37,496 bases of DNA, from contig JAFEEI010000012.1 of assembly GCA_018241205.1 (NCBI GenBank), positions 606 through 38,101 on the forward strand. The letters are read 5' to 3'. This DNA is from Pseudomonadota bacterium (GTDB taxonomy: Bacteria > Pseudomonadota > Gammaproteobacteria > Burkholderiales > Nitrosomonadaceae). The position numbers and the translations under genes were made by a program. A model generated the notes under the pieces. That model was not told where the DNA came from. It did not search any database and worked only from the letters and a program-made list of their open reading frames with translations. Shown here piece by piece: positions 22,862-31,319 of this stretch (within the stretch, counting starts at the first letter, position 1; each line of letters opens with the position of its first letter).

Positions 22862-23861
22862 ATTTTTCCCTGTATTGGCATTGACACCCGGCGAACCTGC
22901 CGGTATCGGCCCCGATTTATGTGTGCAGATCGCGCAGCATCCGTTGTCGTGCCAGCTAGTTGCGATTGCGGATGGTGATATGTTGCTGGCGCGAGCACGG
23001 CAATTGAAGCTGCCGCTGAAACTGATCGATGTTTCCGCTTCCGCGCCTAAGCTGCATAAGCCGTGTAGTTTACAATTCATCCATGTTCCGTTGACGGAGC
23101 CGGTCATGCCGGGAGTTCTTGATCCGGCGAATGCGCTGTATGTGCTGGAAACTTTGCGCATCGCGGTTGCAGCCTGTCAATCCGGGCGGTTCCACGGCAT
23201 AGTGACGGCGCCAGTACACAAAGGTGTGATCAACGATGCCGGTATTCCTTTTACCGGTCATACCGAATATTTGTCGGAATTGTTGCATAGCCCGGTGGTC
23301 ATGATGCTGACCGGCGGCAATATGCGGGTAACGCTGGCAACTACGCATTTGCCATTGAAAGATGTGGCTGCGGCGATTACGGCGGATAGAATCGAAAGCA
23401 AATTACGCATCATTCAACGTGATCTGATCACACGTTTCCTGCTGGAAAATCCGCGCATCGCCGTTGCCGGCCTTAATCCGCATGCCGGTGAATCCGGTCA
23501 TCTCGGACGAGAAGAAATCGACGTCATTATTCCCGTGCTGAATAAGCTGCGCGCGGAGGGCATGCAGCTATTCGGTCCGATACCGGCGGATACTTTGTTC
23601 AATCCGGTGCAGCTCAAACAATACGACTGCATCTTTACGATGTATCATGACCAAGGATTGCCGGTCTTGAAGCATGCCAGTTTTGGCGGAGGCGTGAATA
23701 TTACGCTAGGACTTCCAATCATCCGTACTTCGGTTGATCACGGAACCGCGCTGGAGCTGGCAGCAACAGGCCGCGCAAATCCGGGCAGTCTGCTGACTGC
23801 CATTGAAATGGCCGTACAACTGACGAAGAATCAAGCGCAATTCTTCCATCATGCGCCATAA
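22845..23861 (+). CDS. pdxA: 4-hydroxythreonine-4-phosphate dehydrogenase
   Basis: A 338-residue NAD-dependent enzyme of the DXP-dependent pyridoxal phosphate pathway. Motifs: LTPGEPAGIGPD at the start, TAPVHKGVINDAG, the metal-binding FTGHTEYL, GLNPHAGESG and TMYHDQGLPVLK, which supply the three histidine ligands of the family. ATG codons at 22845 and 22851 both lie inside the end of surA, so translation is probably coupled; 22845 is chosen. The reading frame is open further upstream only as a shadow of surA. It overlaps rsmA by 11 bases. Confidence 0.96.
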   Translation: MNMSTRFFPVLALTPGEPAGIGPDLCVQIAQHPLSCQLVAIADGDMLLARARQLKLPLKLIDVSASAPKLHKPCSLQFIHVPLTEPVMPGVLDPANALYVLETLRIAVAACQSGRFHGIVTAPVHKGVINDAGIPFTGHTEYLSELLHSPVVMMLTGGNMRVTLATTHLPLKDVAAAITADRIESKLRIIQRDLITRFLLENPRIAVAGLNPHAGESGHLGREEIDVIIPVLNKLRAEGMQLFGPIPADTLFNPVQLKQYDCIFTMYHDQGLPVLKHASFGGGVNITLGLPIIRTSVDHGTALELAATGRANPGSLLTAIEMAVQLTKNQAQFFHHAP

Positions 23862-24615
23862 TCCCCGCAAGCGCTTCGGCCAGAATTTTCTGGTCGATCG
23901 GTACATCATTGCGCAAATTATCGCTGAAATTTGTCCGCAAAAAGGCGACCGGCTGATTGAAATCGGCCCGGGCTTGGGCGCTTTGACGCATCCCTTGCAG
24001 CAAACCGCCGGTCATTTGGATGTCGTCGAAATCGATCGCGATATCGTGGCAAAATTGCGTCAGGAATTTACGCAAGATCAGTTGACTGTTCACGCCACCG
24101 ATGCACTGAGATTCGATTTTTCCGCGCTAGGACACAAGCTGCGTATCGTCGGTAATTTGCCTTACAACATTTCAACGCCGTTGCTGTTTCATTTGAGTCA
24201 ATTCTCAGCGCATATTTTCGATATGCATTTCATGTTGCAAAAGGAAGTCGTGGATCGCATGGTCGGCGTACCTGCTACGTCCGATTACGGACGGCTTTCC
24301 GTCATGTTGCAGTATCGCTTCGATATGGAATATGTGTTCAGTGTTCCGGCGGGATCGTTCCGCCCCGTACCGAAGGTTGAGTCGGCTATTGTTCGCATGA
24401 CTCCGCGCGATGCGTCAACGCGGATCGTTAAGGATGAGACGGTATTTTCACAAATTGTCACTGCGGCATTCTCGCAGCGCCGCAAAACGCTTCGCAATAC
24501 CCTGCAACAGCATTTGACGATCGGTGATTTCAATACGCTGGGGATTGATCCAGGGTTACGCGCTGAAAATTTATCGGTGGATGAATTTGCCGCGATTGCG
24601 AATTTCTTGTCTTGA
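23851..24615 (+). CDS. rsmA: 16S rRNA dimethyladenosine transferase RsmA (KsgA)
   Basis: A 254-residue methyltransferase that uses S-adenosylmethionine to dimethylate two adjacent adenines near the 3' end of 16S rRNA, a late checkpoint in 30S assembly. RKRFGQNFLVD opens the protein, IEIGPGLGALT is the SAM loop and NLPYN is the catalytic motif of N6-adenine methylases. The C-terminal helical domain contains FSQRRKTLRNTL. Length is near the E. coli protein (273). It overlaps the end of pdxA by 11 bases and ends the block; apaG does not follow, and the next gene is on the opposite strand. Confidence 0.97.
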   Translation: MRHNPRKRFGQNFLVDRYIIAQIIAEICPQKGDRLIEIGPGLGALTHPLQQTAGHLDVVEIDRDIVAKLRQEFTQDQLTVHATDALRFDFSALGHKLRIVGNLPYNISTPLLFHLSQFSAHIFDMHFMLQKEVVDRMVGVPATSDYGRLSVMLQYRFDMEYVFSVPAGSFRPVPKVESAIVRMTPRDASTRIVKDETVFSQIVTAAFSQRRKTLRNTLQQHLTIGDFNTLGIDPGLRAENLSVDEFAAIANFLS

Positions 24616-24670
24616 GGATTTGCGATGCATTCCTGTTGATTCCAATTGACGGCCCCGGTCGTCCGCCGAT

Positions 24671-25171
24671 TTATAGCACAACGGGTTTGTCGGGAAGTTC
24701 ATTGGTATCTTTCGCTGGATCAATCGGGAAATATTTCTGCAGATGTTCGCCGGCGGCATGAATACCTGCGATGACACCGGCTTCGAACCGTTGTTGCTGA
24801 AATGCCGATTCCATCGTGCGGCAAATAGCCTGCCATTCAGCCTCCGGAACTTTGGCATGAATGCCGCGATCAGCGATGATTTCTACCGTGCGATCGGCTA
24901 ATAGCAAGTAAATGAGCACACCGTTATTGTGTTCGGTATCCCAGACCCGCAGTTGTGAAAATACTTCAAGGGCGCGTTCCCGGGCACTTTGGTTTTTGAG
25001 CAACGGGAACGTATTTAGCGCCGCTTCCACGGCAAAACAAATTTCACCGCCGTGTTTTACTTCCGACTGCACAATCGCTTGCTCGATAGCGGCCAGCGAA
25101 ACAGCCGGGAAGGTGCGACGTTGCACCCATTGACCGGTTAATAAATGACGCAGAATACGCGCAAAATCCAT
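24671..25171 (-). CDS. TPM-domain protein (YgcG-like, no signal peptide)
   Basis: A 166-residue cytosolic or peripheral protein of the TPM domain family (PF04536 type). The domain spans about 25-145, with the typical segments EVKHGGEICFAVE, RVWDTEHNNGVLIYLLLADR and VEIIADRGIHAKV. There is no signal peptide or membrane helix, unlike its neighbour. Its start codon directly follows the stop of the upstream TPM gene (TAAATG), so the two are coupled. In other bacteria such paired TPM genes travel with lemA; the molecular role of the cytosolic member is not established. Confidence 0.88.
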   Translation of the reverse strand: MDFARILRHLLTGQWVQRRTFPAVSLAAIEQAIVQSEVKHGGEICFAVEAALNTFPLLKNQSARERALEVFSQLRVWDTEHNNGVLIYLLLADRTVEIIADRGIHAKVPEAEWQAICRTMESAFQQQRFEAGVIAGIHAAGEHLQKYFPIDPAKDTNELPDKPVVL

Positions 25172-26080
25172 TTACCACCTCCCCGACGCGCCACCGCCGC
25201 CGAAACCGCCACCGCCGCCACCGAATCCTCCGCCAAAACCGCCGCCGCGATCGAAGCCGCCGGAACGGTAATAACCGTGATCCGGCCAGCCGCTGCGGCC
25301 GCTGCGATAGTAACCGTTACCGCCATTCGATAAAAGATTGATGACGAATACCACGATGGCGATAACAACAGCGGCCACTATCGACGAAAAAGACAACCAG
25401 CCGATGAATCCGACGCCTAGACCGGTGATCGTTGCGCCGATCAAGCGGCCAAGAAATACTTGCAAGATTCTTCCCAGTACAATCGACCCGATCAGGATGG
25501 AAATGAAAGTTTCCAAAGGAGAGTGCATTTCCGCAGTGCCAGCACCGTTTCGCATGTTTTTGGGCAATGGCAGCGGTTCGCCTTGAATTAGTTTGATGAG
25601 GGCTTCAATACCGACATCGATGCCTTCCGCAAAATGACCTTGCTTGAATCGCGGTGTGATGATTTCCGCGACGATCCGTTTCGCCATCGCATCCGGTACC
25701 GCACCTTCCAGGCCATAGCCCACTTCGATGCGCAATGTCCGGTCATTTTTGGCGATGAGCAGCAAAATACCGTCGTCCACACCTTTGCGTCCCAGTTGCC
25801 AGGCTTCCGCAACACGTATCGAATACTCTTCGATGGTTTCAGGTTGTGTCGTCGGAACGATGAGCACTGCAATCTGGCTGCCTTTGGTTTTTTCAAATGC
25901 CGATAATTTTTGCTCTAAAAACGCAATCTCGCTGGCGGAAAGGGTTGCGGTCAGGTCGGTGACATGCGCTTTCAGCGGTGGAATGGCGACATCAGCCAGC
26001 ACTGCAGTTGAAAAGACAAGCAGCATGGAAGTGAACAGCCATGATGTGATTTTCAACCGGGTCATTTTGGCGAGCGTCAT
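25172..26080 (-). CDS. TPM-domain membrane protein with Gly-rich tail (YgcG family)
   Basis: A 302-residue exported membrane protein. It has a signal peptide (about 1-29), a periplasmic TPM domain (about 32-160, with KGSQIAVLIVPTTQPE and GVDDGILLLIAKNDR), then two or three hydrophobic helices (about 190-255) and a long Gly-rich, Arg/Tyr-dotted carboxy tail. This is the usual YgcG/TPM architecture. The Gly-rich repeat in the tail is a normal family feature, not a sequencing artefact. It is six bases from lemA and joined to the next TPM gene by TAAATG, so the three form an operon. Its start lacks a clear ribosome site. Confidence 0.9.
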   Translation of the reverse strand: MTLAKMTRLKITSWLFTSMLLVFSTAVLADVAIPPLKAHVTDLTATLSASEIAFLEQKLSAFEKTKGSQIAVLIVPTTQPETIEEYSIRVAEAWQLGRKGVDDGILLLIAKNDRTLRIEVGYGLEGAVPDAMAKRIVAEIITPRFKQGHFAEGIDVGIEALIKLIQGEPLPLPKNMRNGAGTAEMHSPLETFISILIGSIVLGRILQVFLGRLIGATITGLGVGFIGWLSFSSIVAAVVIAIVVFVINLLSNGGNGYYRSGRSGWPDHGYYRSGGFDRGGGFGGGFGGGGGGFGGGGASGRW

Positions 26081-26086
26081 GATGAC

Positions 26087-26695
26087 TTATTTTGCCGCAG
26101 GAATGGGCACACCAAAATCCACTTTGGGCGCGGTGGAGATTTCTTGCTCATTTTCCACGGTGAAACTGGGTTTGGTTTGATATCCGAACATCATCGCCGT
26201 TAGATTACTGGGGAAAGAGCGCACCACGATGTTGTATTCCTGCACGGCTTTGATGTAACGATTGCGCGCCACGGTGATGCGGTTTTCAGTTCCCTCCAGC
26301 TGCGCCTGCAAGTTGCGGAAATTTGCATCGGATTTCAATTCGGGATAATTCTCGGTAACGACCAGTAATCTGGCAAGCGCGCTCGATAACTCGCCTTGCG
26401 CATTCTGAAATTTTGCAAACGCTTCCGGGTTGTTGATCAACTCCGGGGTTGCCTGAATACCGCCCACTCTGGAGCGGGCATTGGTGACACCCAACAATAC
26501 ATCTTTTTCCTGCGCGGCAAATCCTTTGACTGTATTGACCAGATTCGGCACTAAATCAGCACGGCGTTTATATTGGTTCAACACCTCCGCCCAACTGGCT
26601 TTGATTTGTTCGTCGGTGGATTGCAATGTGTTGTAGCCGCAACCGCTCAGAAACAAAAAGCAAAAAATGAGTGTAGATATTCGTAAATTGTGCAT
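26087..26695 (-). CDS. lemA: LemA family lipoprotein
   Basis: A 202-residue LemA-family protein: a lipobox LFLSGC at about 14-19 with Cys19 as the lipid site, then a long antiparallel helical bundle. The family core is clear in QIKASWAEVLNQYKRRADLV, VPNLVNTVKGFA, and the NRYIKAVQEYN segment near residue 150. The role of LemA is poorly known; it typically pairs with TPM proteins. The frame stays open another 100 codons upstream, into the IS remnant, but the signal sequence fixes the start at 26695. It leads the three-gene operon. Confidence 0.9.
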   Translation of the reverse strand: MHNLRISTLIFCFLFLSGCGYNTLQSTDEQIKASWAEVLNQYKRRADLVPNLVNTVKGFAAQEKDVLLGVTNARSRVGGIQATPELINNPEAFAKFQNAQGELSSALARLLVVTENYPELKSDANFRNLQAQLEGTENRITVARNRYIKAVQEYNIVVRSFPSNLTAMMFGYQTKPSFTVENEQEISTAPKVDFGVPIPAAK

Positions 26696-26892
26696 AAGTT
26701 TTGTCCCAAAGATATCAAAGTTGCCTAATACATGGAGATTAAGGTAGCGATTACAATAATAAGGCATTGTATGAATTGCTGCATCTTGTCGAAAATGCTT
26801 TTCTGCATCGCCATATAGTACGCCAAAAGAATTCTCTCTTTCCTCGTCGCAGATTAATGGCTCTCTGGGAAAATATCCTGTGATTACACTAT
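26696..26892 (-). other. Gap between lemA and the IS remnant, open in the lemA frame
   Basis: This 197-bp gap has no gene I can support. Read on the minus strand it is open in the lemA frame and its translation has a protein-like composition (for example GVLYGDAEKHFRQDAAIHTM). If the IS is removed in thought, a stop codon appears a few codons upstream in that frame, so this is not the end of an obvious gene. It may be a decayed gene remnant or simply the lemA leader. Confidence 0.3.
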
Positions 26893-27446
26893 GGAAGCGC
26901 TGAACAAACCCCGAAGTTTGCGGTAATAGTGTTACCTGATAACTTTCTAAATACATTATGTCACGCCAATCGAACGTTGCAGATCTTGACTGCAATCACA
27001 AGAAACGCCGGACGCGCTGGGAAGTTTTCTTAAGCGAAATGGAAGGAATAATGCCTTGGCTAGTTTTGTTGCCGCACATTGAGCCCCATTACCCCAGGAC
27101 CGGGCGGCGAGGCCGTCAACCGATGGCGACTTTGAAGCATGTTTCGTATCTACTGTATACAAGCGGCAGTTTGGATTTATCCGGACCCGCTACCGCGGAC
27201 TGATGAAGAATGCCGTCCAAGGTGAACATGCTAATGGGCTTGGCCAACCTGTACCTGCTGCGCTGGCGGTTGCTGACGGCTTAAGGGGGAATCCGCTCAA
27301 AATGCCCCTGAAGGCAGACGATGAACCACAAACTGAGGGAATCCGGCAACAAAATCCCGCTGAGAAATGAATTGCCGGGAATCCGTGTTCAAAAAAATGG
27401 CAGTAGTACTGAAAAATCTGAAAGCATCTAATTGTTCAGCGCTTCC
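26893..27446 (+). mobile_element. Internally deleted IS5-group insertion sequence
   Basis: A 554-bp element bounded by perfect 15-bp inverted repeats, GGAAGCGCTGAACAA at 26893-26907 and its complement at 27432-27446, with a 4-bp direct repeat CTAT on each side (26889-26892, 27447-27450). Terminal sequence and 4-bp duplication suit the IS5 group, whose ends begin GGAAG. A full member would be about 1.2 kb, so roughly half is missing from the middle. The transposase is broken. With both ends kept, it might still be moved in trans by a related complete element. Confidence 0.88.
26958..27284 (+). pseudogene. IS5-family transposase remnant, central deletion and frameshift
   Basis: The ATG at 26958 starts a typical IS5 N terminus, with KKRRTRWEVFLSEME and PHIEPHYPRTGRRGR. 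After about residue 57 the similarity stops. From 27161 the transposase C terminus resumes as KRQFGFIRTRYRGLMKN, then needs a one-base shift near 27221 to read NMLMGLANLYLLRWRLLTA before a stop at 27282-27284. The middle, including the first two residues of the DDE triad, is gone, so it cannot be active. Confidence 0.85.
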
Positions 27447-27452
27447 CTATCT

Positions 27453-27491
27453 AATCAATTCACAAAATGTTTTGTTTGATTTTCTAATCAA
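27453..27491 (+). promoter_or_regulatory. AATCAA half-site repeats before the hybrid kinase
   Basis: TCTAATCAA occurs at 27450-27458 and again at 27483-27491. Between them TTGATT (27476-27481) forms an inverted repeat with the second copy (TTTGATT, 4-base loop, AATCAAA). The two direct copies are 33 bp apart, about three helical turns, in the only leader left between the IS end and the kinase gene. An operator is possible; an AT-rich coincidence is not excluded. Confidence 0.3.
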
Positions 27492-27544
27492 ATACAGGAA
27501 AATAAGCTAAAAATCCCGTTTGCAGTCATTGCATGGAGGAACTG

Positions 27545-30500
27545 ATGAAATTCACTTCATTGACACAGCGTTTCGCTGTCTGGTTTACGTTGGTTTCCTT
27601 GCTGCCAATATTGGTCATTGGTAATAGCCTGTTGCATACCTTTGAGAAAGAGATCAAAAAATCCGCTATCCGTAATGTTTCCGCCATCGCCGACAAAAAA
27701 TTCGAACAAATCGACAGTTATCTGCAAGAGCGATTGCTCGATGCCAGTTTGATCCGTGACGCCAGCACGACGCATGAAGCCATCATCGGATTTTCCAGAA
27801 TTTTTGAGCAAAACGGCGTGGATTCGGAGGAATACCGCCGTTTGGATGCCAGTTATCGTGAAAATTTCAAACGTTTTGTCGAAGATGCAAAATATTACGA
27901 TCTGTTTCTGATTTCAACTCAAGGCACAATCATCTATTCGCAAACGCATGAGGCCGATTTTGCCACGAACTTATTCACCGGTCCTTATCGCGATACCGGA
28001 TTAGGCAAGGTTACCCGTTTTGCGCTGGATAACTTAAAAAGCAGTATTTCGGATTTTGAGCGCTACGAGCCTTCCAGAGGCGCAATCGCCGCATTTGTTG
28101 CCACACCCATTATGATGGATGGAGAAATCAAAGGTGTCTTAGCGTTGCAGATTTATAGCCAGCGTGTATTTACGGTGCTGTCGAACAATGTCGGATTGGG
28201 CGATAGCGGCGAAACGGTCGTGGCGCGTCTGGAAGACGATCAGACCGCACTCGTCATGGCGCCGCTCAAATATGATTCCGATGCAGCACTGAAACGCCGG
28301 ATACCGCTGAATACACCACCATCTTCCGAAGCTATGCAGAATGCTTTGAAAGGCCAATCAGGCAGTGCATTAACTATCGATTACCGCGGTACGGAAGTGG
28401 TTGCAGCGTGGCGTTATTTGCCGCGCATGAAATGGGGCATCGTCGTGCAAATTGATGTCGAAGAAGCCTTTGCTTCTGTTTATAAAGTACATTTCATCGG
28501 CTTGGTTATTCTGATTTTGATTCTATTTGCCGCTTTATTGGGGGCGATTCTGTTCCATCGCCGCGTGGTTAATCCGTTGAAGCATTTGAATCAGAGCGCA
28601 ATGGAAATTTCCTCGGGAAACTTGCACCAACTGGTTTCAATTGAAGGCTGGGATGAAATGCGGCAATTGGCGCACACATTTAATGCGATGGTCGAAAAAC
28701 TATGCGCTAGCGATCAGAATCGCAATAAAGCCGAAGAAAATCTGGTGCAGCTCAATCAGGAACTGGAACATCGCGTGGCGGCCAGAACCGGCGATCTGCA
28801 GCGTGCTAACGAAGCCTTGGCGATCAAGGAAGAGGAAATGCGCTCGATAGTTGAGCACATGGTGGATTGCGTGGTGACCACCGACGAAATAGGCACGATT
28901 CTTTCCGTCAATCCGGTGATGGAGAAATTGTTCGGTTACAGCCACGATGAGATGATCGGACAGAATATCTCGATCATTGTGCCCGAACCGGATCGCAGCA
29001 AACATAATAGTTATATGGAGAACTATTGCCGCACCGGCCATGGCCAGGAGTATGTCGGCCGCCCTTATTTGTCCGGCTCGCATGGCATCGGCCGGGGCCG
29101 CGAAGTAGAAGGCGTGCGCAAAGACGGTGAGCGGATCGAATTGTATCTGGCGGTCAGCGAATATTTTGTCGCCGGAAAACGGCATTTTACTGGTGTGATG
29201 CGCGATATCCGCGAACATGTGCGCATCATGAAGGACTTAAAACAAGCTCGCATCGAAGCAGAGCAAGCCAATAATGCCAAATCGGCGTTTCTTGCCGCCA
29301 TGAGCCACGAAATCCGCACACCGATGAATGGCGTGATCGGTATGATTGATGTCATGCGGCAAACCAGTTTGAGCGGCTATCAAATGGAAATGGCCAATTT
29401 GATCCGCGATTCCGCGTATGCCTTGCTGGCCATTATCGAAGACATTCTCGATTTCTCCAAAATTGAAGCGGGCAAACTGGAAATCGAAAAAATTCCCATG
29501 CCGCTGGCCAGTATCATCGAGAACGCGTGCGGTATGCTGGCGCATCTTGCATTGAACAAAAAAGTCGAACTGACCTTATTCATCGATCCCGCGATTCCTG
29601 AAAATGTATTGGGTGATCCACTACGATTGCGCCAAGTGCTGGTCAATATCATCAACAATGCGATCAAATTTTCCAGCAAACAGGAAAAACAAGGCAAGGT
29701 ATCGGTGCGGGTATTATTGACCGAATCGAATACGGATCAGATCGTGGTGACCTTTCAAATCGCCGATAATGGCATCGGTATGGATAAAGAGACGCAGGAA
29801 AAACTCTTTAAATCTTTCTCGCAAGGCGATCCTTCCACCACGCGCCGTTTCGGCGGCACCGGTCTCGGCTTGGCGATTTCGCACCACCTGGCGGAGTTGA
29901 TGGACGCGGAGATTACCGTGCAGAGCGAACCGCAGCATGGTTCCACTTTTATCATTCAAATGCCGTTCAAACCGTTACCAACTAGCGTGGCTGTCAATCA
30001 CAAGCTCGAAGACCTCGACGGCATGAATTGCTTGATACTGGGCGACAACGATAGTTTGAGCAACGATTTGGCGGTTTATTTACGCAGCGCAGGCGCGGAA
30101 GTTAAACAAATAACCGGTTTTGCTGAGGTTGATCAAGTTATCAAGAATCTGACGCCGGGATTATGGCTGGTGGTAATTGACGCAGGTCAGGAAATGTTTT
30201 CCATCGAAGCTCTGCGTGTCGCATTTAATGCGCGTAACGAGCAGATCAAGAAAAAATCTGGTAAAGCCGGATTGAGAGAGGCTCAACCATACATCGAACC
30301 CCGCTTCGTCGTGATCAAACGCGGCCGCCGCCGCCAAGCGCGCATTGAAGATATCGACATCATTACGCTTGATGGCGATGTCATGTACCGTCAATCGTTG
30401 CTGCGCGCGATGGCGATTGCCGCCGGTAAAGTGGAAGCGAGCGCGGAGAGCGCGCCGCTTGTCAGCACTCTCAAGTCACAGCCTACCTCGGTCTCGCGCG

Positions 30501-31309
30501 AAGAAGCGCTGCGCCAAGGCCGGCTTATTTTGGTGGCGGAAGATAACGACATCAACCAGAAAGTCATCCGCCAGCAACTGACTTTACTTGGCTATGTAGC
30601 GGATATTGCCAACGATGGCCGGGAAGCGCTGAAACGTAAGCAGAATTGTGCATATGGATTGCTGCTGACCGATTTGCACATGCCGGAGATGGACGGTTTT
30701 GAATTGACGAAAGAGATCCGGTCAGCGGAATCCGGCCAACAGCACATGCCGATTGTCGCACTGACGGCCAATGCCTTGAAAGGTGAGAGGGAACACTGCC
30801 TCAACGCCGGCATGGACGATTACCTGAGCAAACCGGTGCAACTTGAGGATTTGCGCCAGATTCTGGAAAAATATTTGCCGCGCAGCGAAGCGCCAGTAAC
30901 TGCAAAACCTGCGGCTTCTGCAGCCGCCGTATCAGCGAGTAAAGTGGAAGCGGCAGTGGTACCGGTCAATGTTCACGTGCTGGAAGAGCTGGTTGGCAAT
31001 GATGCGGAGATGATCCGGGAAATGCTGACAGATTTTCGTGCCAGCGCGGAAAAAATAGCTACAGAGCTGCATGCCGCTTATCAAGCCGGTCAATTGACGG
31101 CTGCCGGTGGGTTGGCGCATAAGCTGAAATCATCCGCACGATCGGTGGGGGCGCTGGCATTAGGTGAATTGTGCGCGGCCATGGAACAAGCGGGAAAAAA
31201 GAACGCTGCGGCGGAACTGGCGGTGTTGTTGCCGCAATTTGATGCGGAAATGCTCGCGGTTAAAACCTATCTTGATTCCTTAACCGCGCCAGATGGGGAA
31301 AATTTGTAA
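27545..31309 (+). CDS. Hybrid sensor histidine kinase: dCache-HAMP-PAS-HisKA-HATPase-REC-HPt
   Basis: A 1254-residue membrane sensor kinase. Domains: helix 1 (about 12-30), extracytoplasmic Cache-like region (about 35-310), helix 2 (316-337), HAMP (338-390), coiled coil, PAS (about 430-560), HisKA with His588 in AMSHEIRTPMNG, HATPase with N704/N705, DNGIGM (741-746) and GGTGLGL (770-776). A degenerate receiver-like stretch (822-965) with no phospho-acceptor comes next. A complete receiver follows (about 993-1110; Asp999/1000, Asp1043, Lys1096), then HPt with His1192 in AHKLKSSARS. The chain of sites allows a full His-Asp-His phosphorelay, whose final receiver must be another protein. GGAGG at 27535-27539 supports the ATG at 27545 over one four codons earlier. 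It starts 98 bp after the IS remnant. The PAS domain resembles the FixL heme-PAS around His487. Confidence 0.93.
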   Translation: MKFTSLTQRFAVWFTLVSLLPILVIGNSLLHTFEKEIKKSAIRNVSAIADKKFEQIDSYLQERLLDASLIRDASTTHEAIIGFSRIFEQNGVDSEEYRRLDASYRENFKRFVEDAKYYDLFLISTQGTIIYSQTHEADFATNLFTGPYRDTGLGKVTRFALDNLKSSISDFERYEPSRGAIAAFVATPIMMDGEIKGVLALQIYSQRVFTVLSNNVGLGDSGETVVARLEDDQTALVMAPLKYDSDAALKRRIPLNTPPSSEAMQNALKGQSGSALTIDYRGTEVVAAWRYLPRMKWGIVVQIDVEEAFASVYKVHFIGLVILILILFAALLGAILFHRRVVNPLKHLNQSAMEISSGNLHQLVSIEGWDEMRQLAHTFNAMVEKLCASDQNRNKAEENLVQLNQELEHRVAARTGDLQRANEALAIKEEEMRSIVEHMVDCVVTTDEIGTILSVNPVMEKLFGYSHDEMIGQNISIIVPEPDRSKHNSYMENYCRTGHGQEYVGRPYLSGSHGIGRGREVEGVRKDGERIELYLAVSEYFVAGKRHFTGVMRDIREHVRIMKDLKQARIEAEQANNAKSAFLAAMSHEIRTPMNGVIGMIDVMRQTSLSGYQMEMANLIRDSAYALLAIIEDILDFSKIEAGKLEIEKIPMPLASIIENACGMLAHLALNKKVELTLFIDPAIPENVLGDPLRLRQVLVNIINNAIKFSSKQEKQGKVSVRVLLTESNTDQIVVTFQIADNGIGMDKETQEKLFKSFSQGDPSTTRRFGGTGLGLAISHHLAELMDAEITVQSEPQHGSTFIIQMPFKPLPTSVAVNHKLEDLDGMNCLILGDNDSLSNDLAVYLRSAGAEVKQITGFAEVDQVIKNLTPGLWLVVIDAGQEMFSIEALRVAFNARNEQIKKKSGKAGLREAQPYIEPRFVVIKRGRRRQARIEDIDIITLDGDVMYRQSLLRAMAIAAGKVEASAESAPLVSTLKSQPTSVSREEALRQGRLILVAEDNDINQKVIRQQLTLLGYVADIANDGREALKRKQNCAYGLLLTDLHMPEMDGFELTKEIRSAESGQQHMPIVALTANALKGEREHCLNAGMDDYLSKPVQLEDLRQILEKYLPRSEAPVTAKPAASAAAVSASKVEAAVVPVNVHVLEELVGNDAEMIREMLTDFRASAEKIATELHAAYQAGQLTAAGGLAHKLKSSARSVGALALGELCAAMEQAGKKNAAAELAVLLPQFDAEMLAVKTYLDSLTAPDGENL

Positions 31310-31319
31310 AACTGTTTGG

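Noticed and set aside
25172..25270. Low-complexity Gly codon repeat that looks like an assembly or slippage artefact
   Set aside because: A Gly-rich, RW-ended tail is the normal end of YgcG/TPM proteins, and the frame stays intact.
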